Assembly: GCF_010500955.1 (NCBI RefSeq)
Contig: NZ_QVMJ01000014.1
Location: 88,421-152,420, forward strand
Length of the DNA: 64,000 bases
Direction of reading: 5' to 3'
DNA from: Bacteroides sp. 519
GTDB lineage: Bacteria; Bacteroidota; Bacteroidia; Bacteroidales; Bacteroidaceae
The notes beneath the pieces are model-generated. The model was given only the letters and a program-made list of their open reading frames with translations. It was not told where the DNA came from and did no database searches. Shown piece after piece: positions 1 through 11,381 of this stretch (position 1 is its first letter; the number at the start of each line of letters is the position of its first letter). The position numbers and the translations under genes were made by a program.

Positions 1-2878
<2,878 letters not shown>

Positions 2879-2900
2879 TAATTCCTTTTGCATATTCTTG

Positions 2901-3503
2901 TCAAATTAGGCAGAAGAGTGTAACCAGAAAAGGCACACTAAAGTCTACTATAAACCCATGAAAGATGGATACTACTACATACTCCTTTCCGGAATATCTG
3001 GTAATTATGGGCAGCGTGGTATCCATAGTGGTTGCACCTCCAACAGAGATAGGAGCCAGTTTCCCGAAATACTTCACCAATAAGGGTGCACAAAGCAATG
3101 CAATAATCTCTCTGGTGATGTTAGACAAGAGGGCGATTGTTCCTAACTCGGCCCCCTTATACTCTGTTATAAATATGCTGGATAGGGAATAATACCCAAA
3201 CCCTGCGCCCAGAGCCATTACATCGGCCGGATTTCTGTGTTCCAGAAAAAGACTCACAACTGCGCAACCAGCTAAGGTGCCCAGAATAGTCATTACCGGG
3301 AGAAGAATCAGGCGCGGATTAAGTGTTTTGAAACTTTTCAGGGTATTGGGATCGTTACCCACACTAAGCCCTACGCAAAACATCAACACACACAAGGTAT
3401 AGTAACTAAGTTTGCTTTCCGAAAAGTCGTAAGGTATTACATGGTATATTCCAAATACGGTTCCCAATGCAAAGAACGATACTATAATAAAACTTCCTTT
3501 CAT
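2901..3503 (-). CDS. LysO-family lysine exporter, C-terminal subunit
   Basis: Integral inner-membrane protein of 200 residues with about six hydrophobic segments. It matches the C-terminal, larger part of the LysO (YbjE, DUF340) lysine exporter family, which excretes L-lysine. Recognisable stretches are the early LCVLMFCVGLSVG segment and the glycine-rich ALGAGFGYYSLSS segment. In E. coli LysO is one polypeptide of about 300 residues. Here the same content is split over two genes that overlap by four bases (ATGA, 3500-3503), which implies coupled translation and assembly as two subunits. Assignment rests on the overall pattern and gene pairing. Substrate specificity for lysine is inferred from the family. 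Confidence 0.8.
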   Translation of the reverse strand: MKGSFIIVSFFALGTVFGIYHVIPYDFSESKLSYYTLCVLMFCVGLSVGNDPNTLKSFKTLNPRLILLPVMTILGTLAGCAVVSLFLEHRNPADVMALGAGFGYYSLSSIFITEYKGAELGTIALLSNITREIIALLCAPLLVKYFGKLAPISVGGATTMDTTLPIITRYSGKEYVVVSIFHGFIVDFSVPFLVTLFCLI

Positions 3504-3781
3504 TGCTTTACTCCTTTCTTTGGTTTATTGATAAAGTACCACAATGCCCAAGCGCCTAGGGTGCTTCCTGTTACAGCTGCCAGTGTAATAATCAAAGCTT
3601 CGGCTCCAATAGTATGGAGCCCTTTGATTATAGCTTCGTTGCTGCCTACATCAATGCCCAGCAGAAAAAGTAATACCCATATAAGTACGGTAATAATTTT
3701 GTGAATCCATGTAAGTTGTTTGTTTCTTAACAGGAAACCTAAAAGCATACCGGATAGCATTATTCCAATTATGATTAGCAT
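3500..3781 (-). CDS. LysO-family lysine exporter, N-terminal subunit
   Basis: A 93-residue protein with three hydrophobic segments, corresponding to the N-terminal third of LysO/DUF340 exporters. The first helix (IIGIMLSGMLLGFLLR) is followed by the LLFLLGIDVGSNEAI motif typical of this domain. Its stop overlaps the start of the next gene by four bases, so the two halves are probably made together and form one transporter. A -7-like element (TACTTTTG on the minus strand, 3796-3803) lies close upstream. The split arrangement appears to be a stable design rather than a frameshift, because each half has its own start and clean termini. Confidence 0.8.
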   Translation of the reverse strand: MLIIIGIMLSGMLLGFLLRNKQLTWIHKIITVLIWVLLFLLGIDVGSNEAIIKGLHTIGAEALIITLAAVTGSTLGAWALWYFINKPKKGVKQ

Positions 3782-3795
3782 GTTCTTTTTTGATG

Positions 3796-3803
3796 CAAAA
3801 GTA
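3796..3803 (-). promoter_or_regulatory. -7 promoter element (TAnnTTTG type) before the lysO pair
   Basis: On the minus strand the bases read TACTTTTG, matching the Bacteroidota -7 consensus TAnnTTTG, about 15 bases before the ATG at 3781. A leader this short is unusual, so the match is only suggestive. Confidence 0.4.
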
Positions 3804-3817
3804 GTTGTTTTTGAGTT

Positions 3818-5335
3818 CTATTTCCCAATTTGGCTGTTTGCATTTAACTCACTTAGTGGAACAGGATAGAAGGAGTGTTCATTCTCTTTGAAGTTTTCTC
3901 CACGACCCACTGCGGTAAGTGCTTCTTTTGTTTTTCCCCAGCGGCGAAGATCGTACCAACGGAAGTTTTCTAATGGGAACTCAATGATACGTTCGTGCTC
4001 TATCTGTGCTTTTACCTCTTCTTTTGTTGTTCCCGTCATAGCAGGCATATCGCCGTGTACGGATCTAACCTGATTGATTAATGGAATGGCTTCGGAGGTT
4101 CGGCCCAGTTCGTTCAAAGCTTCGGCTTTCATAAGAAGAACGTTTGCGTAGCGCATTAGGGGGATGTTAATGGCGCTAAAGTTTGGTATTAATTCTTCGA
4201 ATCTTGATGGAAGAAATTTGCGGAACACTGGTATGGGCTTAATAACAAAAAAATTATCATAAGTATCTCCATACACACGCTTCGCCTCAGGGTCATTAAA
4301 ATAATCACATTTATAAAAAATTGAATGATACAATCGGGAGTCATAAAATCCTGTTGATGCTATTTCTCCTTCTTTCATAAATTCGTTTAATAACATAGGG
4401 CTGGGTAATATCTCTTCCCATCCTTTCAAATCTTCAGTGCCTATCCATTTATGTAATGAAGTTTGATAGGCTGCACCATTGGCAGCATTCATTGTTAACT
4501 GCAATTCGAATATGGACTCTTTACTATTTTTATTCGTAGAATTAAACATGCTGAGGAAATCCTTTTCTAACTCGTATCCCTTTACAGCATCAAAGGCTTT
4601 TACAGCTTCGGTTAGATACTCTTCCTTTTTAGAGGTTTCTTCATACGCACGGGTAAGGTAAGTAAAACCCAGATAAGCATTAGCTGCCCCCGAAGTTGCC
4701 CTACCCAAGTTATCTGTATTGTGTGATGAAGGGAGGGCTGTGGCGGTTTTAAACTCCTGAATAATAAATTCCCAAGCATCCGAACGTGATGATAAACCTT
4801 TCTCCAACTCTGCCTGATTGGTGATATATTTATCACGTATAATTATTTCTTTCCAGTTAAGAAGTAGTTTAATATGATAATATCCACGTAAAAAATGAGC
4901 CTCGTTTACTATTTGTGTACGAATAGTTGGGTCTATAGCGTTATCCGGCATTTCAGCTACTTTTTCTACAACCTGATTCGCAAAACTGATTCCCCGATAG
5001 TTATTCCACCAGTACGAAGTAAACTGCGAATTTCCATTGGTATAGCTAAATGTTGCCAATTCTACCCAGTTGGGATAATTGTAGGCATCGGCACCGAGAA
5101 TAACCACATCTTCACGATAGGCTTCAACCGGCCATTTAACTTCAGGAAATTCCCATCTATTTATAGAATACTCTAATTGTGAATAAGCAGAAGCTAGCCC
5201 TGCTTCAGCATCGTTTTGATCGCGCCAGAAAGTTCCGGATGTTAACTGATCGGGTGATTGTAAGTCTAGATAGTCGTCACATGAAATGAGAGCCACAGCA
5301 CAAAAAATTGTTACTAAATATAATATTTTTTTCAT
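3818..5335 (-). CDS. SusD/RagB-type nutrient-binding outer-membrane lipoprotein
   Basis: Surface lipoprotein of 505 residues that caps the SusC-type transporter encoded just upstream and binds the incoming glycan or peptide. A lipoprotein signal is visible (hydrophobic stretch ending ALISC, then DDYLDLQSP). The N-terminal QLTSGTFWRDQNDAE region and the C-terminal RYANVLLMKAEALNELGR helix, followed by ERIIEFPLENFRWYDLRRW, are typical of the SusD TPR-like fold. The usual C-terminal NPNLxQNPGY ending is replaced by NANSQIGK, but the protein is otherwise full length. It begins 19 bases after the susC-like stop, so the two are co-transcribed. The substrate cannot be named from sequence. Confidence 0.95.
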   Translation of the reverse strand: MKKILYLVTIFCAVALISCDDYLDLQSPDQLTSGTFWRDQNDAEAGLASAYSQLEYSINRWEFPEVKWPVEAYREDVVILGADAYNYPNWVELATFSYTNGNSQFTSYWWNNYRGISFANQVVEKVAEMPDNAIDPTIRTQIVNEAHFLRGYYHIKLLLNWKEIIIRDKYITNQAELEKGLSSRSDAWEFIIQEFKTATALPSSHNTDNLGRATSGAANAYLGFTYLTRAYEETSKKEEYLTEAVKAFDAVKGYELEKDFLSMFNSTNKNSKESIFELQLTMNAANGAAYQTSLHKWIGTEDLKGWEEILPSPMLLNEFMKEGEIASTGFYDSRLYHSIFYKCDYFNDPEAKRVYGDTYDNFFVIKPIPVFRKFLPSRFEELIPNFSAINIPLMRYANVLLMKAEALNELGRTSEAIPLINQVRSVHGDMPAMTGTTKEEVKAQIEHERIIEFPLENFRWYDLRRWGKTKEALTAVGRGENFKENEHSFYPVPLSELNANSQIGK

Positions 5336-5354
5336 TTTAGTATACTTTTAATAG

Positions 5355-8300
5355 TTAGAATGAAAGTTGAACGCCAACAGTAAACGAACGAGTGAAAGGA
5401 TATATCAGGTTGTCGATACCCGAATTAAGAACACTTGCACGTGAGAATTCCGGATCAATACCAGAGTAATCGGTAATTGTAAACAGGTTTTCACCACTTA
5501 CATAGAAACGTAGGTTTTCAATATACACCTTACGAATGAATGATTTTGGTAAAGTATATCCCAATTGAAGTTGGCGCAACCGGATGAAATCTCCTTTTTC
5601 GAGGAAACGATCGGACTCTTTCAGGTTTCCGTTAGGATCTGAAGAAATAGCTCTTGGCACTGTTGTTTTTGTGTTTTGTGGAGTCCAAGCATTAAGTGTT
5701 GATTTCATGAAGTTTGAACCGGCATTCATTGATTCATAAAAATAGCGGTTACCATTATACAATTTATGTCCCCAAGCACTACCCAAAATTGCCGAAAAGT
5801 CGAAGCCTTTGTATGCAGCAGATAAATTGAGGTTTGCTTCCATTTTGGGAATGGCCGAGCCACAATATACTTTATCGTCTTCATTTATATAATCGTCTTC
5901 CGTTACATTAACAAATCGTATATCACCGGGTGCTGCTTTTCCCTGAAGCTGTTTTTGAGATGTACCCACATGTGCTTTTACCTCTTCTTCGCTTTGGAAA
6001 ATTCCATCGGTTTTATACAGGTAAAATGCTCCAATTGGTTTTCCTACCCGTGTTTGGGTTGGAAAATGTTCTGTTCCATATCGCAGACCTTCGCCTGTCA
6101 ATACCTGATATTCGTCCGAAAGTGATACAACTTTGTTTTTGGTGGTGCTGAGATTAAAACCAATGTTGTAACTAAAGTCATTGATATTGTCGGCCCAGTT
6201 TACTTCAAACTCAAAACCTGTATTACGTATTTTACCAACATTAAGTATCGGGTTATTAAGTCCGGCCGATAGTGGAAGTGCTTTGGTTATTAATAAATCT
6301 GTTGTTTGATTATGGTAGTAATTCAGTGCTCCTGTTAATTTGTTTGATAGTAAACCAAAATCGAACCCTACATTGGTAGTCTCGGTTGTTTCCCATTTTA
6401 AGGAACGGTTTTCCAGCCCCCGGGCAATATTTCCAACCCAAGGATTTTCTCCGTTTCCTTTTACATAACCTCCCAGTAGAGTGTTGCTAGAGCTAATTAA
6501 TGCTTGAAAGTCATAATACCCAAGTGCATTTTCGTTTCCTAAACGACCCCAGCTGGCACGTAGTTTAAGGTTGTTAATGATTGAAGCTTTAGGAAAGAAA
6601 CCCTCTTCACTGATTCTCCAGCCTACTGCAACAGATGGGAACGATCCCCAACGACTGTCACTTCCAAATTTTGACGAGCCATCATAGCGCATAGTAGCCT
6701 GTAATAGGTATCGATTGTCATAGTTATAATTCAAGCGGCCGAAGAAAGAAGCCCGTCTGTAGTCCCATTTGCTGCCATCACCACTAAAAGTGCCGCCTGC
6801 TCCTGCTCCAATAGTATCAAAGTACTCATCAAGAAATCCGGCTGGTTCTTTAGATGTAACCAGTTTACCGTCTTCTACTTTATACACTGTGTTATATCCT
6901 TCTATACCGACAGAATTCCAGGTGTATTTTCTATTTGTTATTGAACTACCTGCCATTGCATTCACACTGTGTGCACCAAATGTTTTATTAAAATTGAGGA
7001 TATTATCGAATACTTGTTCTTCCCAATAAGCCGATGATTCGGATTGATATGGATATTCGTTAGGCGACTTAACATCGGCCACATAAGAAGGAGCATGATA
7101 GGCTGTACGTTGGTGCTCTCCGCGGTAATTGTAACTTGTTTTAAAATTTAACCACGATGTGAAATTCATTGTAAGTGCTATATTTGCTGTTGTATGATAC
7201 TTCTTATTAGAATAATCTTCAAAATGGTGATCGGCCATTACATTGCGGTTACTTGGCAGCCCATCAAAATTGGTTAGTCCATAGCCCGATGGCTGCGATT
7301 CATCATAAACAGGAACAAGGGGAGATATCATATACATTTCTTTCAATGAATATTGAGGCTGTTTGCTATCTGTAAATTTGAAAGCAAGGTTTGCATCAAA
7401 GTCGAAGATGTATTTAGACATTTTGAGTTTAGCTCGTGCATTATCCTGACGATAGTCATTTCCCAAAAAGATTCCTTTTTCATCGGCATGGTTATATGAG
7501 ATCGAATACTGTGCTTTGTCCGATCCGCCACGTACACTTACCATATAGCTTTGTGCAAATCCTCCACGCAGCATTTCATCCTGCCAATTTGTATCCACAT
7601 TACTATTATTGGTAACATAAGCCGGAAGGGCTTCGCCACCATTTTCGTACATTTGTTTATGTACCTGACGGTATTCGCTGGCATTAAGCATTTCCAGTTT
7701 CTTTGCTACGTTTGTGAAACTTAAATAAGAACTGAAATCTACTTTGACATCGCCCTTCTTACCATTCTTTGTAGTCACAATAATTACCCCATTGGCAGCA
7801 ACCGAACCATAGATAGCAGCAGCGGCTCCATCTTTCAGTACTTCCATAGAAGCAATATCCTGTGGGTTTACATTTTCAATATCACCAGGGAAACCATCAA
7901 TAATATAAAGAGGTTGGTTATCGCCGAAAGTTTTTACACCACGAATTTTAACGCGAACCCCTGCTCCGGCATTGCCACCGGACTTTTGAATATTTACACC
8001 TGCAATTTTACCTTGCAATGCTTCTGCCGGATTGGTAGTGGTACGTTTACTCAGTTCTTCCACATCAACTGATGAAATGGCTCCAGTCATATCACTTTTC
8101 TTCATCACACCGTAACCAATTACCACAACTTCATCTGTAAGATAAGAGTCTTCTTCAAGAACTACTCTTAGTTCTTTTCTACCATTCAAAGGAATTTCTT
8201 GTGTTTTGTATCCCATATAAGATACAACGATAGTAGATTGGGGATTGACGTTTAACGAGAAGTTACCATATATATCGGTAATTAATCCGTTAGTGGTGCC

Positions 8301-8459
8301 TTTTTCCATAACGTTAGCACCGATAATAGGTTCTTTGGTGTTATCAACTACAGTGCCTTTTAGCTGAATGCTTTGTGCAAAAGCATTGAAAGGTGTTAAG
8401 AGTGCGCACAATACTATCAGGTGTATTGCAATGCTTCTTAAGAGCTTTTTGTGATTCAT
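5355..8459 (-). CDS. SusC/RagA-type TonB-dependent outer-membrane transporter
   Basis: TonB-linked outer-membrane transporter of about 1034 residues that imports the oligosaccharide or peptide presented by its SusD partner. The reading frame is open up to 8537, but the start is placed at 8459, where MNHKKLLRSIAIHLIVLC gives a normal signal peptide ending in NAFAQ. After it come a carboxypeptidase-regulatory-like domain (LKGTVVDNTKEPIIGANVMEKG), the plug with DEVVVIGYG and the IASMEVLKDGAAAAIYGSVA segment with VIIVTTKNGKKG, and the 22-strand barrel ending SFTVGVQLSF. It lies between its susD partner and a TPR regulator gene. An 18-bp perfect palindrome lies in its 5' leader. Confidence 0.95.
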   Translation of the reverse strand: MNHKKLLRSIAIHLIVLCALLTPFNAFAQSIQLKGTVVDNTKEPIIGANVMEKGTTNGLITDIYGNFSLNVNPQSTIVVSYMGYKTQEIPLNGRKELRVVLEEDSYLTDEVVVIGYGVMKKSDMTGAISSVDVEELSKRTTTNPAEALQGKIAGVNIQKSGGNAGAGVRVKIRGVKTFGDNQPLYIIDGFPGDIENVNPQDIASMEVLKDGAAAAIYGSVAANGVIIVTTKNGKKGDVKVDFSSYLSFTNVAKKLEMLNASEYRQVHKQMYENGGEALPAYVTNNSNVDTNWQDEMLRGGFAQSYMVSVRGGSDKAQYSISYNHADEKGIFLGNDYRQDNARAKLKMSKYIFDFDANLAFKFTDSKQPQYSLKEMYMISPLVPVYDESQPSGYGLTNFDGLPSNRNVMADHHFEDYSNKKYHTTANIALTMNFTSWLNFKTSYNYRGEHQRTAYHAPSYVADVKSPNEYPYQSESSAYWEEQVFDNILNFNKTFGAHSVNAMAGSSITNRKYTWNSVGIEGYNTVYKVEDGKLVTSKEPAGFLDEYFDTIGAGAGGTFSGDGSKWDYRRASFFGRLNYNYDNRYLLQATMRYDGSSKFGSDSRWGSFPSVAVGWRISEEGFFPKASIINNLKLRASWGRLGNENALGYYDFQALISSSNTLLGGYVKGNGENPWVGNIARGLENRSLKWETTETTNVGFDFGLLSNKLTGALNYYHNQTTDLLITKALPLSAGLNNPILNVGKIRNTGFEFEVNWADNINDFSYNIGFNLSTTKNKVVSLSDEYQVLTGEGLRYGTEHFPTQTRVGKPIGAFYLYKTDGIFQSEEEVKAHVGTSQKQLQGKAAPGDIRFVNVTEDDYINEDDKVYCGSAIPKMEANLNLSAAYKGFDFSAILGSAWGHKLYNGNRYFYESMNAGSNFMKSTLNAWTPQNTKTTVPRAISSDPNGNLKESDRFLEKGDFIRLRQLQLGYTLPKSFIRKVYIENLRFYVSGENLFTITDYSGIDPEFSRASVLNSGIDNLIYPFTRSFTVGVQLSF

Positions 8460-8484
8460 GTTATTTGTTTTTAAAAGGTTAATA

Positions 8485-8502
8485 TTGCATTCCGGAATGC
8501 AA
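8485..8502. promoter_or_regulatory. Perfect 18-bp palindrome upstream of the susC-like gene
   Basis: TTGCATTCCGGAATGCAA is identical to its own reverse complement and lies 25 bases upstream of the chosen susC-like ATG (8459). It could be an operator for the neighbouring regulator or a leader hairpin affecting translation. No second copy was noticed nearby. Confidence 0.6.
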
Positions 8503-8661
8503 ATGCTAAGTAAGCCTAAAATAACAGAGAACAACAAAATACGGTGTCTACTTTGGGACTACAAAATGGCGTTAGGAAGGGTAAAATGATCTACAACTTC
8601 ATTTATAACAATTTAATTATTAGAGAATTGAGTAAATTAGGTAATCTACAAATGGCTTTAT

Positions 8662-10284
8662 CTACACCCCTTGCAAATACTCCGTTAAATCCTCCTCCGA
8701 ATTCAGTCCGAGAGATTTCCTTAACCTGTACCGATTCATATTTATTGTTTTCGGAATGGTCCCTGTAAGAAACGAAATCTCTTTAGTGGATAAATTTACC
8801 CGAAGCAAAGTAGCAAGATATTTCTCACCTTGTGTTAATCCCGGATGACGAGTGGTTAAGCGTTTAATAAAATCGGAATTCTTTTGTTCGATACTTAATA
8901 ACAAAGCGCTTGTTTCCTCATTTCCGTTTTGGTATTGGCTAATAAAAGCATTAATTTTCTTAAGATGTGGCTGTATGGCTGTAGCATCCAGCTTATACCC
9001 CTCCTTGATCTGTTCTCTGATACGTTCCAGCAATCCGTTCCGGCTGCGGAGAAACATGGCAAAGCTGGTTACCTCTTGCTTGGTAGTATCCAGTTCTGTT
9101 TGAACAGTTTGAAGTGTTTGCCCCTGTTGTTTTAACTGAAGTTCGGCCAGCTCGCGCTCCGATTGCTCCAGTTTGAACCGGGTTTCGGCTAGTTGCAGGT
9201 CCTTGCGTCGTTTAATCCATCGGGGAAGAAAAATAGCGGCGATAATAGAGAATATAAGAACGGCGGCGAGTACCATCATATTGCGTTTAAGCAATTCAAT
9301 CTCGTATGCCTGCTCTTTTATGGCAGTTTCGCGCTGAATGTTCTGTACCCGTTTCTCGGATAATTCTTGCTCAACTGTGCGGAGTTTCTTATCGTTTTGC
9401 AATTCCAGACTTAAATTATAGAGTTGCAGTAAACACTCGTAGGCTTTATCGTGCTGTTTCATTGCAGCATATACCCAGGAGGCATATTCAAAGTTATCAC
9501 AAATCAGCTCTTTTGCATTAGACTCTTCGGCAGCCTGTTTCCCTTTTTCCAGTGCCTCAAGAGCTTTTTTATATTGTCCTGCAAAATAATACTGCTTGCT
9601 CATATTGTTATAGTTCTCGCCCAAAGCCCAAGTAGCATTCATGTTTCTATTGATAATGATGGCCTCCTGTATTAAAGCTAGTTTTTCATCTATGTTGCCC
9701 TCATACAGGCACATATTATTCAGGTTTGCTGCAACAGCTTTTATATCACCAATTCTTCTGTTAATTTCTAAGGCGTTGCGAAAAAACTGTTCGGCTGTAT
9801 TGAATTCGTTCAGGTTATAATGAATAATGCCACGGTTGTTATACGATGCAGCCAGACGGGCAGAGTCGGCATAAACTTTACTCAACGCTGTTGCTTTATC
9901 GTTTATCTCGAATGCTTTTGTGTAATCCTTTAGTCGGCAATACACATTCGATATCTGCATTTGTATATCCATAAGTAAAGTATAATCGTTCTCGGGACAA
10001 CAATCCAAGGCATCATACAATGTCTTTATGCTGATATCGAAATCTCCCAGATACTTATGTGCTACTCCACTCATTAGTAAAGCTTTTGCCTTTCTTGAGT
10101 TAGGCAAAGACGTTTCGGGAATATACTCTAGCGCTTTCTGCGAAAAATATACTGCCTGCGTAGGGTTGGTATATTGAACCGTTTGTGATTTTTGGATTAA
10201 TGAATCAGCTTTAGCATCATTACCATATAATCTGAGCGAACATAAAACGGTAAGTATAATACAAATGTGTTTTATAGTATTCAT
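8662..10284 (-). CDS. TPR membrane regulator with LuxR-like HTH tail
   Basis: A 540-residue protein with a signal peptide and about six to eight tetratricopeptide repeats over residues 30-300 (for example AASYNNRGIIHYNLNEFNTA and ANLNNMCLYEGN). One transmembrane helix lies near residue 334 (MMVLAAVLIFSIIAAIFLP), followed by a coiled coil rich in Gln and Glu. The C-terminal domain of about 60 residues contains LTQGEKYLATLLRVNLSTKEIS and RYRLRKSLGL, which resembles a LuxR/GerE-type helix-turn-helix. Such one-component TPR sensors commonly sit beside SusC/SusD pairs in Bacteroidota. It lies just upstream of the susC-like gene in the same orientation, so it is the likely regulator of that pair. 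The ligand is unknown. Confidence 0.82.
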   Translation of the reverse strand: MNTIKHICIILTVLCSLRLYGNDAKADSLIQKSQTVQYTNPTQAVYFSQKALEYIPETSLPNSRKAKALLMSGVAHKYLGDFDISIKTLYDALDCCPENDYTLLMDIQMQISNVYCRLKDYTKAFEINDKATALSKVYADSARLAASYNNRGIIHYNLNEFNTAEQFFRNALEINRRIGDIKAVAANLNNMCLYEGNIDEKLALIQEAIIINRNMNATWALGENYNNMSKQYYFAGQYKKALEALEKGKQAAEESNAKELICDNFEYASWVYAAMKQHDKAYECLLQLYNLSLELQNDKKLRTVEQELSEKRVQNIQRETAIKEQAYEIELLKRNMMVLAAVLIFSIIAAIFLPRWIKRRKDLQLAETRFKLEQSERELAELQLKQQGQTLQTVQTELDTTKQEVTSFAMFLRSRNGLLERIREQIKEGYKLDATAIQPHLKKINAFISQYQNGNEETSALLLSIEQKNSDFIKRLTTRHPGLTQGEKYLATLLRVNLSTKEISFLTGTIPKTINMNRYRLRKSLGLNSEEDLTEYLQGV

Positions 10285-10309
10285 TTAATGTGCTTATTGT
10301 GTTTGGGTG

Positions 10310-10339
10310 CAAATATAAAATAAATAATTGACTAACAAA
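10310..10339 (-). promoter_or_regulatory. Promoter of the TPR regulator (-7 TATATTTG)
   Basis: Minus-strand TATATTTG at 10317-10310 fits the TAnnTTTG -7 consensus, and a TTTG at 10339-10336 lies about 18 bases upstream as a -33 element. It points toward the regulator start at 10284. Confidence 0.55.
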
Positions 10340-10360
10340 TGTTAATGTTGCCTCAAGTAC

Positions 10361-10390
10361 TTGTTTCTTAATAATTAAGCGATATATTTG
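10361..10390 (+). promoter_or_regulatory. Promoter of the SPFH gene (-33 TTG, -7 TATATTTG)
   Basis: TATATTTG at 10383-10390 with TTG at 10361-10363, a 19-base spacing, fits the Bacteroidota housekeeping promoter. It lies 35 bases before the SPFH start at 10426. It decides that start, since an ATG at 10390 lies inside the promoter. Confidence 0.65.
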
Positions 10391-10425
10391 TGATATCAAA
10401 ACGATATCATTTTAAAACTCTTATT

Positions 10426-11376
10426 ATGGAAACAAAAGAAACTACTTACAAAGGATTCAAGATGAATGGATTTGCCATGCTTTTCCTACTCATAGTATTG
10501 TTAGCAGGTTTTATTGCAATGTTCTGGGCAGCTCCCTTTATTGGTGCGGCAGCCTTTCTGATTGCCATATTTGGCATTATCTTTGAATTGGTGTTACTGG
10601 CAGGATTTATTTCTTTAGAACCTAACGAAGCCCGTGCTATGGTTTTCTTTGGTAAGTATAAAGGTACTTTTAAAGAAACCGGTTTCTTTTGGGTGCATCC
10701 TTTCCTGAATAAAAAACAATTATCACTGCGTGCCCGTAATCTTGATGTAGAACCCATTAAGGTAAACGATAAAACAGGTAACCCAATTCTTATAGGTTTG
10801 GTACTTGTATGGAAACTCAAAGATACCTATAAAGCCATGTTCGAAATCGATTCACAAACAATGGCATCAAGTCAGCCCGGAGTAGTGGGGCAAGTAGGCC
10901 AGTCGGTGGCAAGCCGTATGTCGGCCTTCGAAAACTTTGTTCGCATACAAAGTGATGCCGCTTTGCGTCAGGTTGCCGGACAATACGCTTACGACGAAAG
11001 CGATCATAGCAATGAACTAACCTTACGCTCGGGCGGAGAAGAAATTAACGATCAACTTGAAATAAAACTGAACGAGCGCCTTGCTATGGCCGGACTGGAA
11101 GTGGTAGAAGCACGTATTAATTATCTGGCTTACGCTCCCGAAATTGCAGCTGTGATGCTTCGCCGTCAGCAAGCTTCGGCTATTATCACTGCCCGCGAAA
11201 AGATTGTAGAAGGTGCAGTATCTATGGTTAAAATGGCTCTCGATAAACTTGCCGAAGAAGAAATTGTTGAGCTTGACGACGAAAAGAAAGCCGCAATGGT
11301 AAGCAACCTGCTGGTAGTGCTTTGTGCCGATGAGGCTGCTCAACCGGTGGTTAACACAGGAACCTTACATCATTAA
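10426..11376 (+). CDS. SPFH/Band 7 domain membrane protein
   Basis: Membrane-anchored SPFH (stomatin/prohibitin/flotillin) protein of 316 residues. Two hydrophobic stretches near the N-terminus (AMLFLLIVLLAGFIAMFWA and AAFLIAIFGIIFELVLLAGF) are followed by the SPFH core (SLEPNEARAMVFFGKYKGT; LVLVWKLKDTYKAMFEID). A long helical tail carries the EVVEARINYLAYAPEIAAVM segment common in prokaryotic members. These proteins form large oligomeric membrane scaffolds, and the exact role here is unknown. An upstream in-frame ATG at 10390 falls within the promoter, so METKET at 10426 is preferred. The gene leads a plus-strand cluster with a hydrolase, a ribbon-helix-helix protein and a small membrane protein. 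Confidence 0.88.
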   Translation: METKETTYKGFKMNGFAMLFLLIVLLAGFIAMFWAAPFIGAAAFLIAIFGIIFELVLLAGFISLEPNEARAMVFFGKYKGTFKETGFFWVHPFLNKKQLSLRARNLDVEPIKVNDKTGNPILIGLVLVWKLKDTYKAMFEIDSQTMASSQPGVVGQVGQSVASRMSAFENFVRIQSDAALRQVAGQYAYDESDHSNELTLRSGGEEINDQLEIKLNERLAMAGLEVVEARINYLAYAPEIAAVMLRRQQASAIITAREKIVEGAVSMVKMALDKLAEEEIVELDDEKKAAMVSNLLVVLCADEAAQPVVNTGTLHH

Positions 11377-11381
11377 ACACT

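Noticed and set aside
8460..8537. Longer N-terminus of the first susC-like protein
   Set aside because: The extra 26 residues precede a normal signal peptide and include the palindrome at 8485-8502, so the start at 8459 is preferred.
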